DNA of 64,000 bases from Alphaproteobacteria bacterium (GTDB lineage: Bacteria; Pseudomonadota; Alphaproteobacteria; Micropepsales; Micropepsaceae): NCBI GenBank assembly GCA_025350465.1, contig JANXXU010000052.1:124001-188000 (forward strand), given 5' to 3'. Each line of letters begins with the position of its first letter. Position 1 is the first letter of the stretch. Both the position numbers and the translations under genes were made by a program. The notes below the pieces were generated by a model. The model made no database searches and had not been told where the DNA came from. It saw only the letters and a program-made list of their open reading frames with translations. Below, piece after piece: positions 38,803 to 46,630 of this stretch.

Positions 38803-39132
38803 ATGCGTCTGGTCACCAAGACCAATTTGGCCGCGAAATACCGCCGCTGCGAGAGAACCATCGATCGATGGATCGCGGGCGGCGTCGATCTCGGCCGCAT
38901 CAAAGTCGGCGGCTCTGTCTTCTTCGACGAAGACAAAGCCGACGCCGCGTTTCTTGCCGCTTCGAAAACTCTTTCCTCCCCCGTCGCTACGGGGGAGGTG
39001 GCGGAGCGCAGCGACGACGGAGGGGGGAAGTCGGCGCCCAGCACTTCCCCCCTCCGCCCTCGGCTTTGCCTCGTGCACCTCCCCCGTCAGAACGGGGGAG
39101 GAAAGGAGGCGCACGATGACAACGCCGGCTGA
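38803..39132 (+). CDS. HTH (excisionase-like) protein with repeat-derived tail
   Basis: 109 residues from ATG 38803, with TGGAGGT upstream. Residues 1-56 form a small winged-HTH of the AlpA/excisionase kind: MRLVTKTNLAAKYRRCERTI, then DRWIAGGVDLGRIKVGGSVF. From about residue 57 the reading frame is encoded by a 135-base palindromic element (38971-39105), so the tail SSPVATGEVAERSDDGGG... is not original protein. It overlaps the next gene by 17 bases. Such HTH proteins accompany mobile-element replication modules. Confidence 0.65.
   Translation: MRLVTKTNLAAKYRRCERTIDRWIAGGVDLGRIKVGGSVFFDEDKADAAFLAASKTLSSPVATGEVAERSDDGGGKSAPSTSPLRPRLCLVHLPRQNGGGKEAHDDNAG
38971..39105. repeat. MITE-like palindromic element B (135 bp)
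   Basis: Perfect 14-base terminal inverted repeats CTTTCCTCCCCCGT (38971-38984) and ACGGGGGAGGAAAG (39092-39105). Inside are two more nested inverted pairs: ACGGGGGAGGTG (38989-39000) with CACCTCCCCCGT (39076-39087), and GGAGGGGGGAAGT (39019-39031) with ACTTCCCCCCTCC (39043-39055). It is inserted in the 3' half of the HTH gene, and its right end supplies the GGAGGAAAGGAGG ribosome-binding site of the following gene. Confidence 0.88.
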
Positions 39133-39676
39133 CGAAATCACGGCGTGCCTGGAGCGTGCCGCGGCGGACGAGTGCTTGGCGCAAGCGCAAGCGATCAGAT
39201 CGCGATTGCCGGCGAGCGATGAGGTCTTGGCCAAGGCCTATGTGAGCGTCGCGCGCGTCGAGATGCTGGACGGACGCCTCATCCCAAGCGCGCGCGGCGA
39301 GTGGTCGATACTGGCCGGTGTCGACAACGAGGACGAAGGCATCGTCGACATCGCGGCCTTCAATCTTAGCGGCACGCGCTACGCGACGCTGCTGGGCGAA
39401 GGTTATTGCCTGGGCCTCTCCGATATGTACCGGGCGCGCTGGCTCGGGCCGCCGGTCGCCGTGCACACGAACGTCATGTCGTGGATCAAAGCGGATTGTC
39501 GCGGGTTGATGCCGTTCGATTGGGAGCGAACGGCGGTGATGCTGAAGGCGCACGACGTCTACGGCGTCGTCGCGACCAACATCGGCCAAGGCCGGGCGAT
39601 CGAAGAACGCTTGGCCCGCGCACTGGTGCCGCCGCGCGTCTTGGTACGGGGCGACGCGGTGGAGGTGGCGCCATGA
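39116..39676 (+). CDS. Hypothetical protein of the accessory module
   Basis: 186 residues from ATG 39116, whose very strong purine-rich ribosome-binding site (39097-39109) derives partly from the palindromic element B. Mixed alpha/beta protein with hydrophobic core segments (LLGEGYCLGLSDMYRARWLG) and no recognised motif. Stop overlaps the ATPase ATG by four bases (ATGA), so it is coupled to a RepA-like ATPase; similar uncharacterised genes precede replication ATPases in phage-like islands. Confidence 0.6.
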   Translation: MTTPADEITACLERAAADECLAQAQAIRSRLPASDEVLAKAYVSVARVEMLDGRLIPSARGEWSILAGVDNEDEGIVDIAAFNLSGTRYATLLGEGYCLGLSDMYRARWLGPPVAVHTNVMSWIKADCRGLMPFDWERTAVMLKAHDVYGVVATNIGQGRAIEERLARALVPPRVLVRGDAVEVAP

Positions 39677-40713
39677 GCGAGATCATTCCGCTCGCCGAAG
39701 CGATCCGGCGCGAAGAGCGCTTGCGCAACTCAAAGAGCGAGGGGCATGCAAAGCCCGCGATCGTTCTGCCTTCCGCGCCGGCCGACGAGCCCATCGTGTG
39801 GAAGACGGCGGCGGCGCTGCAGAAGAAAACCTTTGCGCCGATCAGCTGGGCGGTGCCGGGCATTTTCGTCGAGGGCTTGTCGCTCCTCGCCGGCAAACCC
39901 AAGCGCGGCAAATCGTGGTTCGCCTTGAATTGCGGGGTGGCGGTGGCGAGCGGCGGCACGGCGCTGGGTTCGCTCCAATGCGAAGAGCGCGACGTGCTGG
40001 CGCTGATGCTGGAAGACAACGAGCGGCGCATCCAGGATCGCCTGCGCCAATTGGAGCCATCGATGAACTGGCCCGAGCGCCTTGCGTATGCGACCGAATG
40101 GCCGCGGCTGGACGCCGGCGGGCTCGAGCGCATGGACGCGTGGCGGCGTTCGGTCAAGAATCCGGGCCTCATCATCGTCGACGTGCTGGAGGCGGTGCGC
40201 GGCATTCAACGTCGCAACAGCGCTTATGCCGACGATTACAGCGCGCTCCAGGGGCTGCACACCTTCTCGTCGATGCATCGCCTCGCCATCGCCGTCATCG
40301 TGCACTGCCGCAAGGCGAACTCGGACGACGATGTGTTCGACGAGATCTCCTGCACGACGGGCCTGACGGGTGCCGCCGACAGCGCGCTGGTGCTCAAGCA
40401 CGGCGGCACCGACGGGGCGCGCGCCGACTTCCTCAGCGGACGCGGCCGCGACCTGCCGGAATTCGAGAAGGCGCTGTCGTTCGACAAGACGCGGGGCCTC
40501 TGGACGCTGCTCGGCGAGGCGAGCGACTACCGCGGCTCGGAGACGGCGCGCAAAATCACCGACGTGCTGTCGGACACGAGCGAGGGCATGAGCTTGGCCG
40601 AGATCCATGCCGTTGTCGGTGGCGAGTATCAGTCGCTCAAGCAGCGGCTCTACCGCATGTCATTGAGCGGCGAGGTACGAAAGTTGGACAGAGGGAAATA
40701 CGCAGCGGCCTAA
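39673..40713 (+). CDS. RepA-like AAA ATPase / helicase-type replication protein
   Basis: 346 residues. RecA-fold ATPase: Walker A GKPKRGKSWF (about residue 75), Walker B LIIVDVLEAV (about 175), a sensor-type HCRKANSDDD stretch, then a C-terminal winged helix (about 305-345) with EIHAVVGGEYQSLKQRLYRM. This layout matches the RepA/RSF1010-like hexameric helicase-loader ATPases (COG3598-type) of plasmids and phage islands. No integrase lies beside it, so the module may be a decayed or non-autonomous element. Confidence 0.8.
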   Translation: MSEIIPLAEAIRREERLRNSKSEGHAKPAIVLPSAPADEPIVWKTAAALQKKTFAPISWAVPGIFVEGLSLLAGKPKRGKSWFALNCGVAVASGGTALGSLQCEERDVLALMLEDNERRIQDRLRQLEPSMNWPERLAYATEWPRLDAGGLERMDAWRRSVKNPGLIIVDVLEAVRGIQRRNSAYADDYSALQGLHTFSSMHRLAIAVIVHCRKANSDDDVFDEISCTTGLTGAADSALVLKHGGTDGARADFLSGRGRDLPEFEKALSFDKTRGLWTLLGEASDYRGSETARKITDVLSDTSEGMSLAEIHAVVGGEYQSLKQRLYRMSLSGEVRKLDRGKYAAA

Positions 40714-40719
40714 GACGTA

Positions 40720-40974
40720 TTCCCTACATTCCCTTTGTTACCTTTTGCCCAAACGGCTCGGCGATATCCGCTACGGCTCACCTCTCCCTCGTCTTCCAGG
40801 GAGAGGCAGCGAGCGAAGCGAGTGCCGTGAGGGAGCGGCGGCAAGCCCACGCTGAACCTAGCTTGTCTGCCTCCCTCACTACGCGCGCGAAGTCGCGCGC
40901 TGCCTCTCCCTCCCGAAGAGGACGGGAGAGGAAAACCTGAGCGAGGCAAAAGGTAACAAAGGGAACGTAGGGAA
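40720..40974. repeat. MITE-like element A, full copy (255 bp)
   Basis: Terminal inverted repeats of 30 bases differ at one position: left TTCCCTACATTCCCTTTGTT... (40720-40749), right complement at 40945-40974. The interior is composed of strong hairpins, e.g. CCTCTCCCT/AGGGAGAGG near 40782-40807. It starts 7 bases after the ATPase stop. The stretch from 40975 to the next gene end at 41135 shows no gene. Its right half (40871-40988) recurs at 43422-43539. Confidence 0.82.
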
Positions 40975-41134
40975 CGCGCCCTCCTGGTCGGTGCCGTCGC
41001 TGGAAGCGGCTGAAGATCGCCGAAAGCGGTACCGTCTTCTGTTGGGCCCAAATCGGACGTACGCATTGATGCCCAATCTGACAAGCCTTGTGTGTAAGCG
41101 CGCCCGCATCGCCGGACGCTGGCGACTCGCCGCT

Positions 41135-42535
41135 CTAGTCGCGCGGTTTCTCACTGGCGAACCCCCAAGCGACGATCTGGTCGATATCGTCGTCGCCGTA
41201 GCCCGCCTGTTTGCGGCCGATGCGGTTGAGCGGAGTTTCCGGTCGCTTGGAGCCACGCGCGGCCTTGACCGCTTCGATCGCCGCCAGTTCTGCCATAGCG
41301 GCATCGGGATTTTCCATCACGAAGCGTTCGCGGGCGGCTTCGGCGCGGGAGGTGAAGTAGTCGAACGCCTCGCGCCGCGCTTCCACGAGCGGGGCGCGGT
41401 CTGAACCGAGAAGCTCGCGCGACCAGCGCAGGCCCGACTGGGCATGGAACACCTCGTCGCGAAGGATGTATTCGAACACCTGCGCGATGTCGCTCTGACC
41501 GGCGAGCTTCTTCCGCCGCTGGATATCGAAAGCGAGATGGTCGATGGCAAGCCCCTCCATGAAGGTCTGCCGAATCAACATCCGCCAGAGAAGTTCCTTG
41601 CGGCTGCCGGTCTGGCAGGGCTCGAATTCGTAGAGTCCGTCATACGATGCGGTAGAGATTTCGAACTGGCCGTGGCGGACGCCGCGCGCTTGCATCAGCC
41701 GCCCGATCATCCGGGCATGCCTCCCCTCGTCGAATGCTTGCCTTGCTATGTCGCGATGGAAGTTCCACGGCATGGAAGGATGCTCGTAGCTGTTGCGGGC
41801 CATGAACTCGAGCGTGGTGAACTCCTCGTCGAGCTCCTTGTGCAGCAAGATTGCCAGGTCGCTCGCATTGTGGAGCGGGTCGGCCGGCAACAGCCCGAGG
41901 GAGCCGGAGGGAGAAAAACGCAATCCTTTCGGCCGCACCGCTGCGGGCACTCGGTCGAGCGGCTCCCACAAGAGCTGTTCGAGCGGGAGCGGTTCGCCGT
42001 TCTGGCGCGCGGTCCATAACCCGTCGAAGGTGCCGCCGCCCATTCGCGCTTTCGCCCTCGCCCTTTTGCTCCAGGGCACAAGCGAAAGCCCGCAGCGGCG
42101 CTCCGCGCGCAGCGCCGGAAGGACGGATGCGATGAGTTCGAGCGAGGCGCGATCGCCATCGGCATCGGCTCCTCGCGCGTGCGCCTCGCACATTTCAATC
42201 AGGCGCGGATAGAGCATGCCGTGGACGGCCATCACGAGGATTTCGGGATCCGGCGACGCGTCGATATGTTTCAGCGCAGCTTGCCAGCCTTTTGGGAGAC
42301 GCGGCTCAACCGCTACCGCGTGACAGAGCCCATGGATTCGGCTTCGCCACTGCGTGGCCCGCTCCATCGCGCGGTGCATCTGCGTGGCGAAGAGGAGCTT
42401 GGCCTCGAAGGCAGGCATCTTCACCGCCCAGCCGGCCAGGATGTGCGCAAGCGCACGTTCAAGGAAGGCAAGGCCGGCAAGAGACGACGCCGCTTGCGCT
42501 GGCGACCAGGTGGATGACCCGCGCCGCCCGATCAT
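41135..42535 (-). CDS. Ferritin-like DUF455-family diiron protein
   Basis: 466 residues. The central and C-terminal parts carry paired carboxylate-bridged metal motifs: DEEFTTLEFMARNSYEH, with ARQAFDEGRHARMIG, then FMEGLAIDHLAF, and ILRDEVFHAQSGLRW (ExxH). This is the DUF455 ferritin-like superfamily, some members of which resemble MiaE-type hydroxylases. The exact reaction is unknown. It is transcribed towards repeat element A and is followed (upstream) by a small secreted protein in the same direction. Confidence 0.75.
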   Translation of the reverse strand: MIGRRGSSTWSPAQAASSLAGLAFLERALAHILAGWAVKMPAFEAKLLFATQMHRAMERATQWRSRIHGLCHAVAVEPRLPKGWQAALKHIDASPDPEILVMAVHGMLYPRLIEMCEAHARGADADGDRASLELIASVLPALRAERRCGLSLVPWSKRARAKARMGGGTFDGLWTARQNGEPLPLEQLLWEPLDRVPAAVRPKGLRFSPSGSLGLLPADPLHNASDLAILLHKELDEEFTTLEFMARNSYEHPSMPWNFHRDIARQAFDEGRHARMIGRLMQARGVRHGQFEISTASYDGLYEFEPCQTGSRKELLWRMLIRQTFMEGLAIDHLAFDIQRRKKLAGQSDIAQVFEYILRDEVFHAQSGLRWSRELLGSDRAPLVEARREAFDYFTSRAEAARERFVMENPDAAMAELAAIEAVKAARGSKRPETPLNRIGRKQAGYGDDDIDQIVAWGFASEKPRD

Positions 42536-42562
42536 GTTGCCTCAGCCTCAATTCGTGCGCGT

Positions 42563-43243
42563 CTACCTTGCGAAGACGGAGGCATACATCGCCGGATCGG
42601 AATTGACCCCGATCTGGATCGCCTTGTTCCAAGGGCAGCAGGCATGGGCGTCGGCGGCGTCGAGATAGGAGCGGCCCACGGCGGCGAGGATGGCCCGGCC
42701 AAGCACCATTCGGCCGGCGATGGCTTCGATCTCGGCCGGAGTGGGTTGACCCTTTCCGCCCGCATCGGCGAGTCGCTTGGCCGCGATATGGGCGGCATCC
42801 TCGCGCGCGGTCGCGAACTGCTCGCGCGTCATCTGCTTGAGCACCTTGGTCTCGATTTCCGAGAACTTGTTCTCGGCAGCGACTGCGTCAGGTTGACGGA
42901 AGATGCGTTCCGTAAGAGAGGAATCGTTCAGCGCCGCATTTGCGATGTCCAAAAGATGCGCGGCCGTAGGATTGACCGGCACCGGTTGGACCACCACCTG
43001 GCGCGGCTTCTGGTGGCCGGAGAATAGCGACGAAACGTCCATGTTCACGTCGACGCCTGCACGCGGCGACGATCCGCCCGCCTTGGGTTGGCCAGTGTCC
43101 GGATGCGAGGGCGTACCGTTCGCCCCCGCCGGCCCAGCGAACGATTTTTTCAAGGGCAGGCCAAGCGTGACGGCAAACGCCGCGGCCGTGGCGGTGAGTG
43201 CGATGATGATCTTGCGCAGCGATGATGGGCTCTGGTGCTTCAT
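42563..43243 (-). CDS. Secreted unknown protein next to the ferritin-like gene
   Basis: 226 residues from ATG 43243, with GGGAGGAC well spaced upstream; a longer frame to 43360 is not needed. N-terminal signal/anchor (about 10-36, IIIALTATAAAFAVTLGLPL). Gly/Pro-rich linker, then a helical domain (about 95-215) with a Cys-Cys pair (DAHACCPWNKA) near the C-terminus. No recognised family. It lies 27 bases upstream of the ferritin-like gene on the same strand, so both are likely cotranscribed. Confidence 0.65.
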   Translation of the reverse strand: MKHQSPSSLRKIIIALTATAAAFAVTLGLPLKKSFAGPAGANGTPSHPDTGQPKAGGSSPRAGVDVNMDVSSLFSGHQKPRQVVVQPVPVNPTAAHLLDIANAALNDSSLTERIFRQPDAVAAENKFSEIETKVLKQMTREQFATAREDAAHIAAKRLADAGGKGQPTPAEIEAIAGRMVLGRAILAAVGRSYLDAADAHACCPWNKAIQIGVNSDPAMYASVFAR

Positions 43244-43421
43244 ATGTGTCCTCCCTTTGTTTGTTTTTTGTTTGCTCGACCACTCACGGCGGTCAATGCG
43301 ACAAGCAGACCAATGACAAGGGTAAGCCCGCACAAAGCTTAGTCCTGCGGCGGGAACCAAGCAATTGGTTTGGGCCAGTAAGCCATCGCTGTTGTGAGCG
43401 GCGCGCCCTGCAATCCGGGCT

Positions 43422-43539
43422 CTCCCTCACCACGCGCGTGAAGTCGCGCGCTGCCTCTCCCTCCCGAAGAGGACGGGAGAGGAAAACCAGAGCGAGGCAA
43501 AAGGTAACAAAGGGAACGTAGGGAACGCGCCCTCCTGGT
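43422..43539. repeat. Partial copy of repeat element A (right half)
   Basis: 118 bases matching 40871-40988 with only three differences. It lacks the left terminal inverted repeat found in the full copy, so it is a solo right half or a deletion product. The two copies flank the ferritin-like/secreted gene pair as direct repeats. The remaining 43244-43421 shows no gene. Confidence 0.85.
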
Positions 43540-43542
43540 ACG

Positions 43543-44427
43543 TCACGCCAGCGCGACGGGATCGCCGACGCGCAGATGTCCGGGCGCGGCGACAACGGCG
43601 TAGACGCCCGCGCACGGATAGCGGCGGCCGCCGGGAACCTCCAGCCTGTTGTGCAGCATCAGCGTACGCATGACCTCGGTGTCTTGCGGCAGTTCGCCTT
43701 GGGCCAGCGTCGTCATCACGCAGCGCGCGTCGGGCATGGCGACGGCGAGCTTTGCGTGCGCGCCGACGCCAAGCGCCTTGCCCACCCAGCCGTTCTCGAC
43801 AAAACCCTTTTCCGGCGTTTCGACGATGAGGTTCATGCGAAAGCGCCGCCGGTCGAAGCGGCTTTGGGGCGCGAGTTCGCCGAGCTTGCGCAGCGTCGAC
43901 ATCGTCATCACCGACATCGGAAAGAGATCGAAGAACGAGCCCTCGGGCACGGGCGAGGCGAGGCCCGCCGACTTGAAGAACGCGGCGCCCAGCTTTTGCT
44001 CGGCGATCTTGTTGCGATGCGCCGGATCGATGCCTTCGACATCGACGTAATATTGGTCGATCGTAAAGTGCTCCGGCGCGACACGCGCGAGTTTGACCTT
44101 GCGTCCGAAATGCGCCGACAGTTCGCTCTCGGCACCGGGCGCGCTGCTCACGACCGATTTGCCGTTCGGCAGCGCGATGCGCACGGCCGGCATGTCGCGG
44201 CCCGGCTGCGGCGGTTCGACGAAGGCGGCGCTGCATTCCAGCATGCCGGGAAACAGCGCGACGCTTTTGGCGCTGACGACCTTGCCGGTTTCCGCGTCGA
44301 TGAGCGCGTAGGCGCGATCGCCCAAAACGCCGTTCGTCGTCAGCTCTGCCGCCTCAAGCTGCTCGCCGGCCATCGATTTGACCGGAAACCTCCACAGTTC
44401 GGTGACAGCGCCGATCGCTTGGGCCAT
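43543..44427 (-). CDS. MOSC-domain molybdenum-cofactor protein
   Basis: 294 residues. N-terminal MOSC beta-barrel domain with LWRFPVKSMAGEQLEAAELT and NGVLGDRAYALIDAETGK, then the C-terminal MOSC domain ending with GVYAVVAAPGHLRVGDPVAL. The conserved Cys of the sulfur-carrier site is seen near YPCAGVYAV. This is the mitochondrial-amidoxime-reducing-component-like family, which binds Moco. The mod operon elsewhere in the window supplies molybdate, an inferred connection only. Confidence 0.88.
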   Translation of the reverse strand: MAQAIGAVTELWRFPVKSMAGEQLEAAELTTNGVLGDRAYALIDAETGKVVSAKSVALFPGMLECSAAFVEPPQPGRDMPAVRIALPNGKSVVSSAPGAESELSAHFGRKVKLARVAPEHFTIDQYYVDVEGIDPAHRNKIAEQKLGAAFFKSAGLASPVPEGSFFDLFPMSVMTMSTLRKLGELAPQSRFDRRRFRMNLIVETPEKGFVENGWVGKALGVGAHAKLAVAMPDARCVMTTLAQGELPQDTEVMRTLMLHNRLEVPGGRRYPCAGVYAVVAAPGHLRVGDPVALA

Positions 44428-44499
44428 GGGTTCGCCTTCTGAAATTTCGTTGCGGCGACGCTAGCGAGTCCACCAACGCGATGCACTGAAGCACACTAA

Positions 44500-44616
44500 T
44501 GTCATCCCCGCGTAGGCGGGGATCCAGCCCTATTCACAGAGACTCTTTCTTTCCAGAGCGTGTCATAGGCGGCGGTGCAAATTTCTCGCTGGGTCCCCGC
44601 CTACGCGGGGATGACA
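44500..44616. repeat. Palindromic repeat element C (117 bp)
   Basis: Left arm TGTCATCCCCGCGTAGGCGG (28 bases from 44500 to 44527) and its reverse complement at 44589-44616, one mismatch. Each arm is itself a hairpin. It lies in the gap between the MOSC and VOC genes; the rest of the gap shows no gene. Confidence 0.85.
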
Positions 44617-44627
44617 GTCGAGGGTAA

Positions 44628-45011
44628 CTACGGCGCGGGCTTGGGCTCCCAGAGTTCGATCTTGAGATCCTCAGGGCCCATGATGTGGGCGAAGCGGCCG
44701 TTGGCCTCGTCGCCGAAGATCTTCACCGGCTCGACGCCGTGCGCTTTACAGCGCGTCAACATCGCGTCGAGATCGTCGACCATGAAGTTGATCATGAAGC
44801 CGCGGGCTGAGGGCGCGAAGTGGTCGGTGTCGGCGGCGAAGGGACTCCACACCGTGGCGGCGCCAGGCTTCTTTGCCGCCATCTCGGGCGTGAAGACGAC
44901 GCCGCCCCAATCGGCAATCTCAAGCCCCAAGACGCGCGTGTACCATTCGCGCAAGGCCGCGCCGTCGCGCGCCTTGAAGAACACGCCGCCGATACCGATG
45001 ATTTTCGCCAT
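44628..45011 (-). CDS. VOC-fold (glyoxalase-like) protein
   Basis: 127 residues, a single vicinal-oxygen-chelate domain starting MAKIIGIGGVFFKARDGAAL, with metal-site-like acidic residues in the middle and the C-terminal FAHIMGPEDLKIELWEP motif. Likely a metal-dependent lyase/isomerase or binding protein; substrate unknown. It ends just before element C and sits next to the MBL-fold gene in the same direction. Confidence 0.85.
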   Translation of the reverse strand: MAKIIGIGGVFFKARDGAALREWYTRVLGLEIADWGGVVFTPEMAAKKPGAATVWSPFAADTDHFAPSARGFMINFMVDDLDAMLTRCKAHGVEPVKIFGDEANGRFAHIMGPEDLKIELWEPKPAP

Positions 45012-45034
45012 CCTCAGTCTCCGTCATAGCGGCG

Positions 45035-45883
45035 CTAGAGGGTGAATGTGTCACCGGGGCGCATGATCCGCAAGATTGCCGCGGCGGCCGTTGCTTTGAC
45101 GAAACGGTCGAGCGCGCCGGGCTCTTCGATGTAGTCGGGACTCTTGGGCGCGCCGTAGTGGATCGGCACGACAAGCCGGGCGCCAAGCACCTTCGCGGCG
45201 CTTGCCGCCTGTTCCGGCGTCATGCTCATCACTTGGCCGCTGTCGGTGAAGCGCCCCTCGATCTGGCGAAAGCCGTTGATCGGTAAGAACGCGAGGTCGA
45301 ACGGCCCATAGGCGCGCGCGATGTCCCACCAGCCGCCGTGCCACAACGTATCGCCGCAATGGATGATGCGCTTGCCGCCGCCTTCAACGATCCAGGACAC
45401 CTGCGGACTGCCGAGCCCGTCGGAGGCCGGGACGCAACGCGCGACGAACACAGCGCTGCCGCGCGAGAAGAAGACCGGCTCGTGAAACCGCACGGGCTGA
45501 ACGTTGACGATGCGATTGTCGATATAGCGGACGACCTCGTCATGCGTCACGAGATAACCTTGTTCGCCCAAGACGGGCTTCAGCGCGACGGGATCGCAAT
45601 GGTCGCCGTGGTGATGGGTGACGAGCGCGAAGCGCCGCTTGGCGCTGCTGGTCAGAGCGGGACCGGGCGCACCGGCGCCGGCGTTGGGCGCGGTCGCATC
45701 GATAAAGAGGGCCGTGTCGTCCAACTCCAGTTTCACGCCGGCCCACGCCAGCCGCTGGATGTTGATGCTTGTCTTCTTGTTCTGAGGCTGAGGCGCGGCC
45801 GAGGCCACCCCGCTCGCCAAGAGAGGCACCGCGCCCGCGGCCAGCACCAGCGCTCGCCGGTCCAATTCGACATCGCCTGCCAT
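45035..45883 (-). CDS. Metallo-beta-lactamase-fold hydrolase, exported
   Basis: 282 residues from the ATG at 45883; GGAGGT (45891-45896) is ideally spaced for it, while ATG 45889 is too close. N-terminus carries a twin-arginine-like signal (DRRALVLAAGAVPLLAS). MBL-fold motif THHHGDHCDPVAL (the HxHxDH zinc ligands) and further ligands near CGDTLWHGG. The family includes UlaG/YvqG-like proteins with unknown substrates. Divergent from the CGNR gene, so the latter may be its regulator. Confidence 0.85.
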   Translation of the reverse strand: MAGDVELDRRALVLAAGAVPLLASGVASAAPQPQNKKTSINIQRLAWAGVKLELDDTALFIDATAPNAGAGAPGPALTSSAKRRFALVTHHHGDHCDPVALKPVLGEQGYLVTHDEVVRYIDNRIVNVQPVRFHEPVFFSRGSAVFVARCVPASDGLGSPQVSWIVEGGGKRIIHCGDTLWHGGWWDIARAYGPFDLAFLPINGFRQIEGRFTDSGQVMSMTPEQAASAAKVLGARLVVPIHYGAPKSPDYIEEPGALDRFVKATAAAAILRIMRPGDTFTL

Positions 45884-45944
45884 GTTCATCACCTCCAAAT
45901 CTGTATCTTGACGGTAAGAGGAGGTTGTCTTACCTGTCAAACCA

Positions 45945-46589
45945 ATGGTTGCTGGTAAGACAAGAACTGGCCGGCCGGCCGCTCAATTTTCCGTCATCGG
46001 CGGCTCGGTCGTCGCCAATTTCGTCAACACGCGATCGATGGGGACAAACGGGCTCGTCGACGACCTGCCCAGCTTTGCCGATCTCGTCGCGTGGGCCGAA
46101 TTCTTCGCGCTGGCGACGCCGGCTCAAGCGCGGCAGCTTCGCGCGATGGCAGGGTCGACGGCGGCAAAAGCGGCGCTCGTCAGGGCGCTCGCCATTAGAG
46201 AAGCGGTGCGCGCTCAGTTCGAATCGAACCGCCGGGATCGGTCGATTGCACCAAGGGTCGTCAGGTTGCTGAATGCCGCCCTCGAGCGGCAATCCGGACG
46301 TTGGGTTTTTGAAAAGCAAAGCGCCAAGCTAAGCCTTCACTTCGCCGCGCGAATGGAAACACCGACGGACTTGGTGGCCGTGATCGCGCGCGAAGCGGCA
46401 GCGTTCCTGGCCAGCGATTATTTGGCGCGGGTTCGCCCCTGCGAAGGCGCCAAATGCGTCCTGTGGTTCGTCGACCGGACCAGGAACGGCTCGCGCCACT
46501 GGTGCCGCATGGACCGCTGCGGCGCACGAGCAAAGTCGGCGGCCTATTACCGGCGAAGGAAATCGTGGCATTCGCGCAAACGAGGCTAA
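45945..46589 (+). CDS. CGNR zinc-finger / ABATE-domain transcription regulator
   Basis: 214 residues. N-terminal ABATE ligand-binding domain (about 16-150) and a C-terminal CGNR zinc finger (about 170-210) with CEGAKCVLWFVDRTRNGSRH and CRMDRCGARAKSAAYYRRR. The usual CGNR motif reads CGAR here. The family are regulators that respond to stress or small molecules. Divergent from the MBL-fold gene with about 60 bases between, so it is a candidate regulator of it. Confidence 0.88.
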   Translation: MVAGKTRTGRPAAQFSVIGGSVVANFVNTRSMGTNGLVDDLPSFADLVAWAEFFALATPAQARQLRAMAGSTAAKAALVRALAIREAVRAQFESNRRDRSIAPRVVRLLNAALERQSGRWVFEKQSAKLSLHFAARMETPTDLVAVIAREAAAFLASDYLARVRPCEGAKCVLWFVDRTRNGSRHWCRMDRCGARAKSAAYYRRRKSWHSRKRG

Positions 46590-46609
46590 GCGGCGGAAGC
46601 GCCGCCGCT
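46589..46609 (+). terminator. Hairpin after the CGNR gene
   Basis: AGCGGCGG (46589-46596) pairs with CCGCCGCT (46602-46609) with a 5-base loop, right at the CGNR stop codon and before the end of the convergent DUF4337 gene. Likely a bidirectional terminator. Confidence 0.6.
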
Positions 46610-46630
46610 CGGCCTAAGCGATCTACGATC

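Noticed and set aside
38036-41134. An integrase or tRNA attachment site for the accessory module.
   Set aside because: No integrase frame or tRNA fragment is present; the only tRNA in the window is 7 kb away with no matching repeat that I could see.
40720-44616. Insertion sequences with transposase around the repeats.
   Set aside because: None of the elements contains an open frame long enough for a transposase; they are non-autonomous palindromes.
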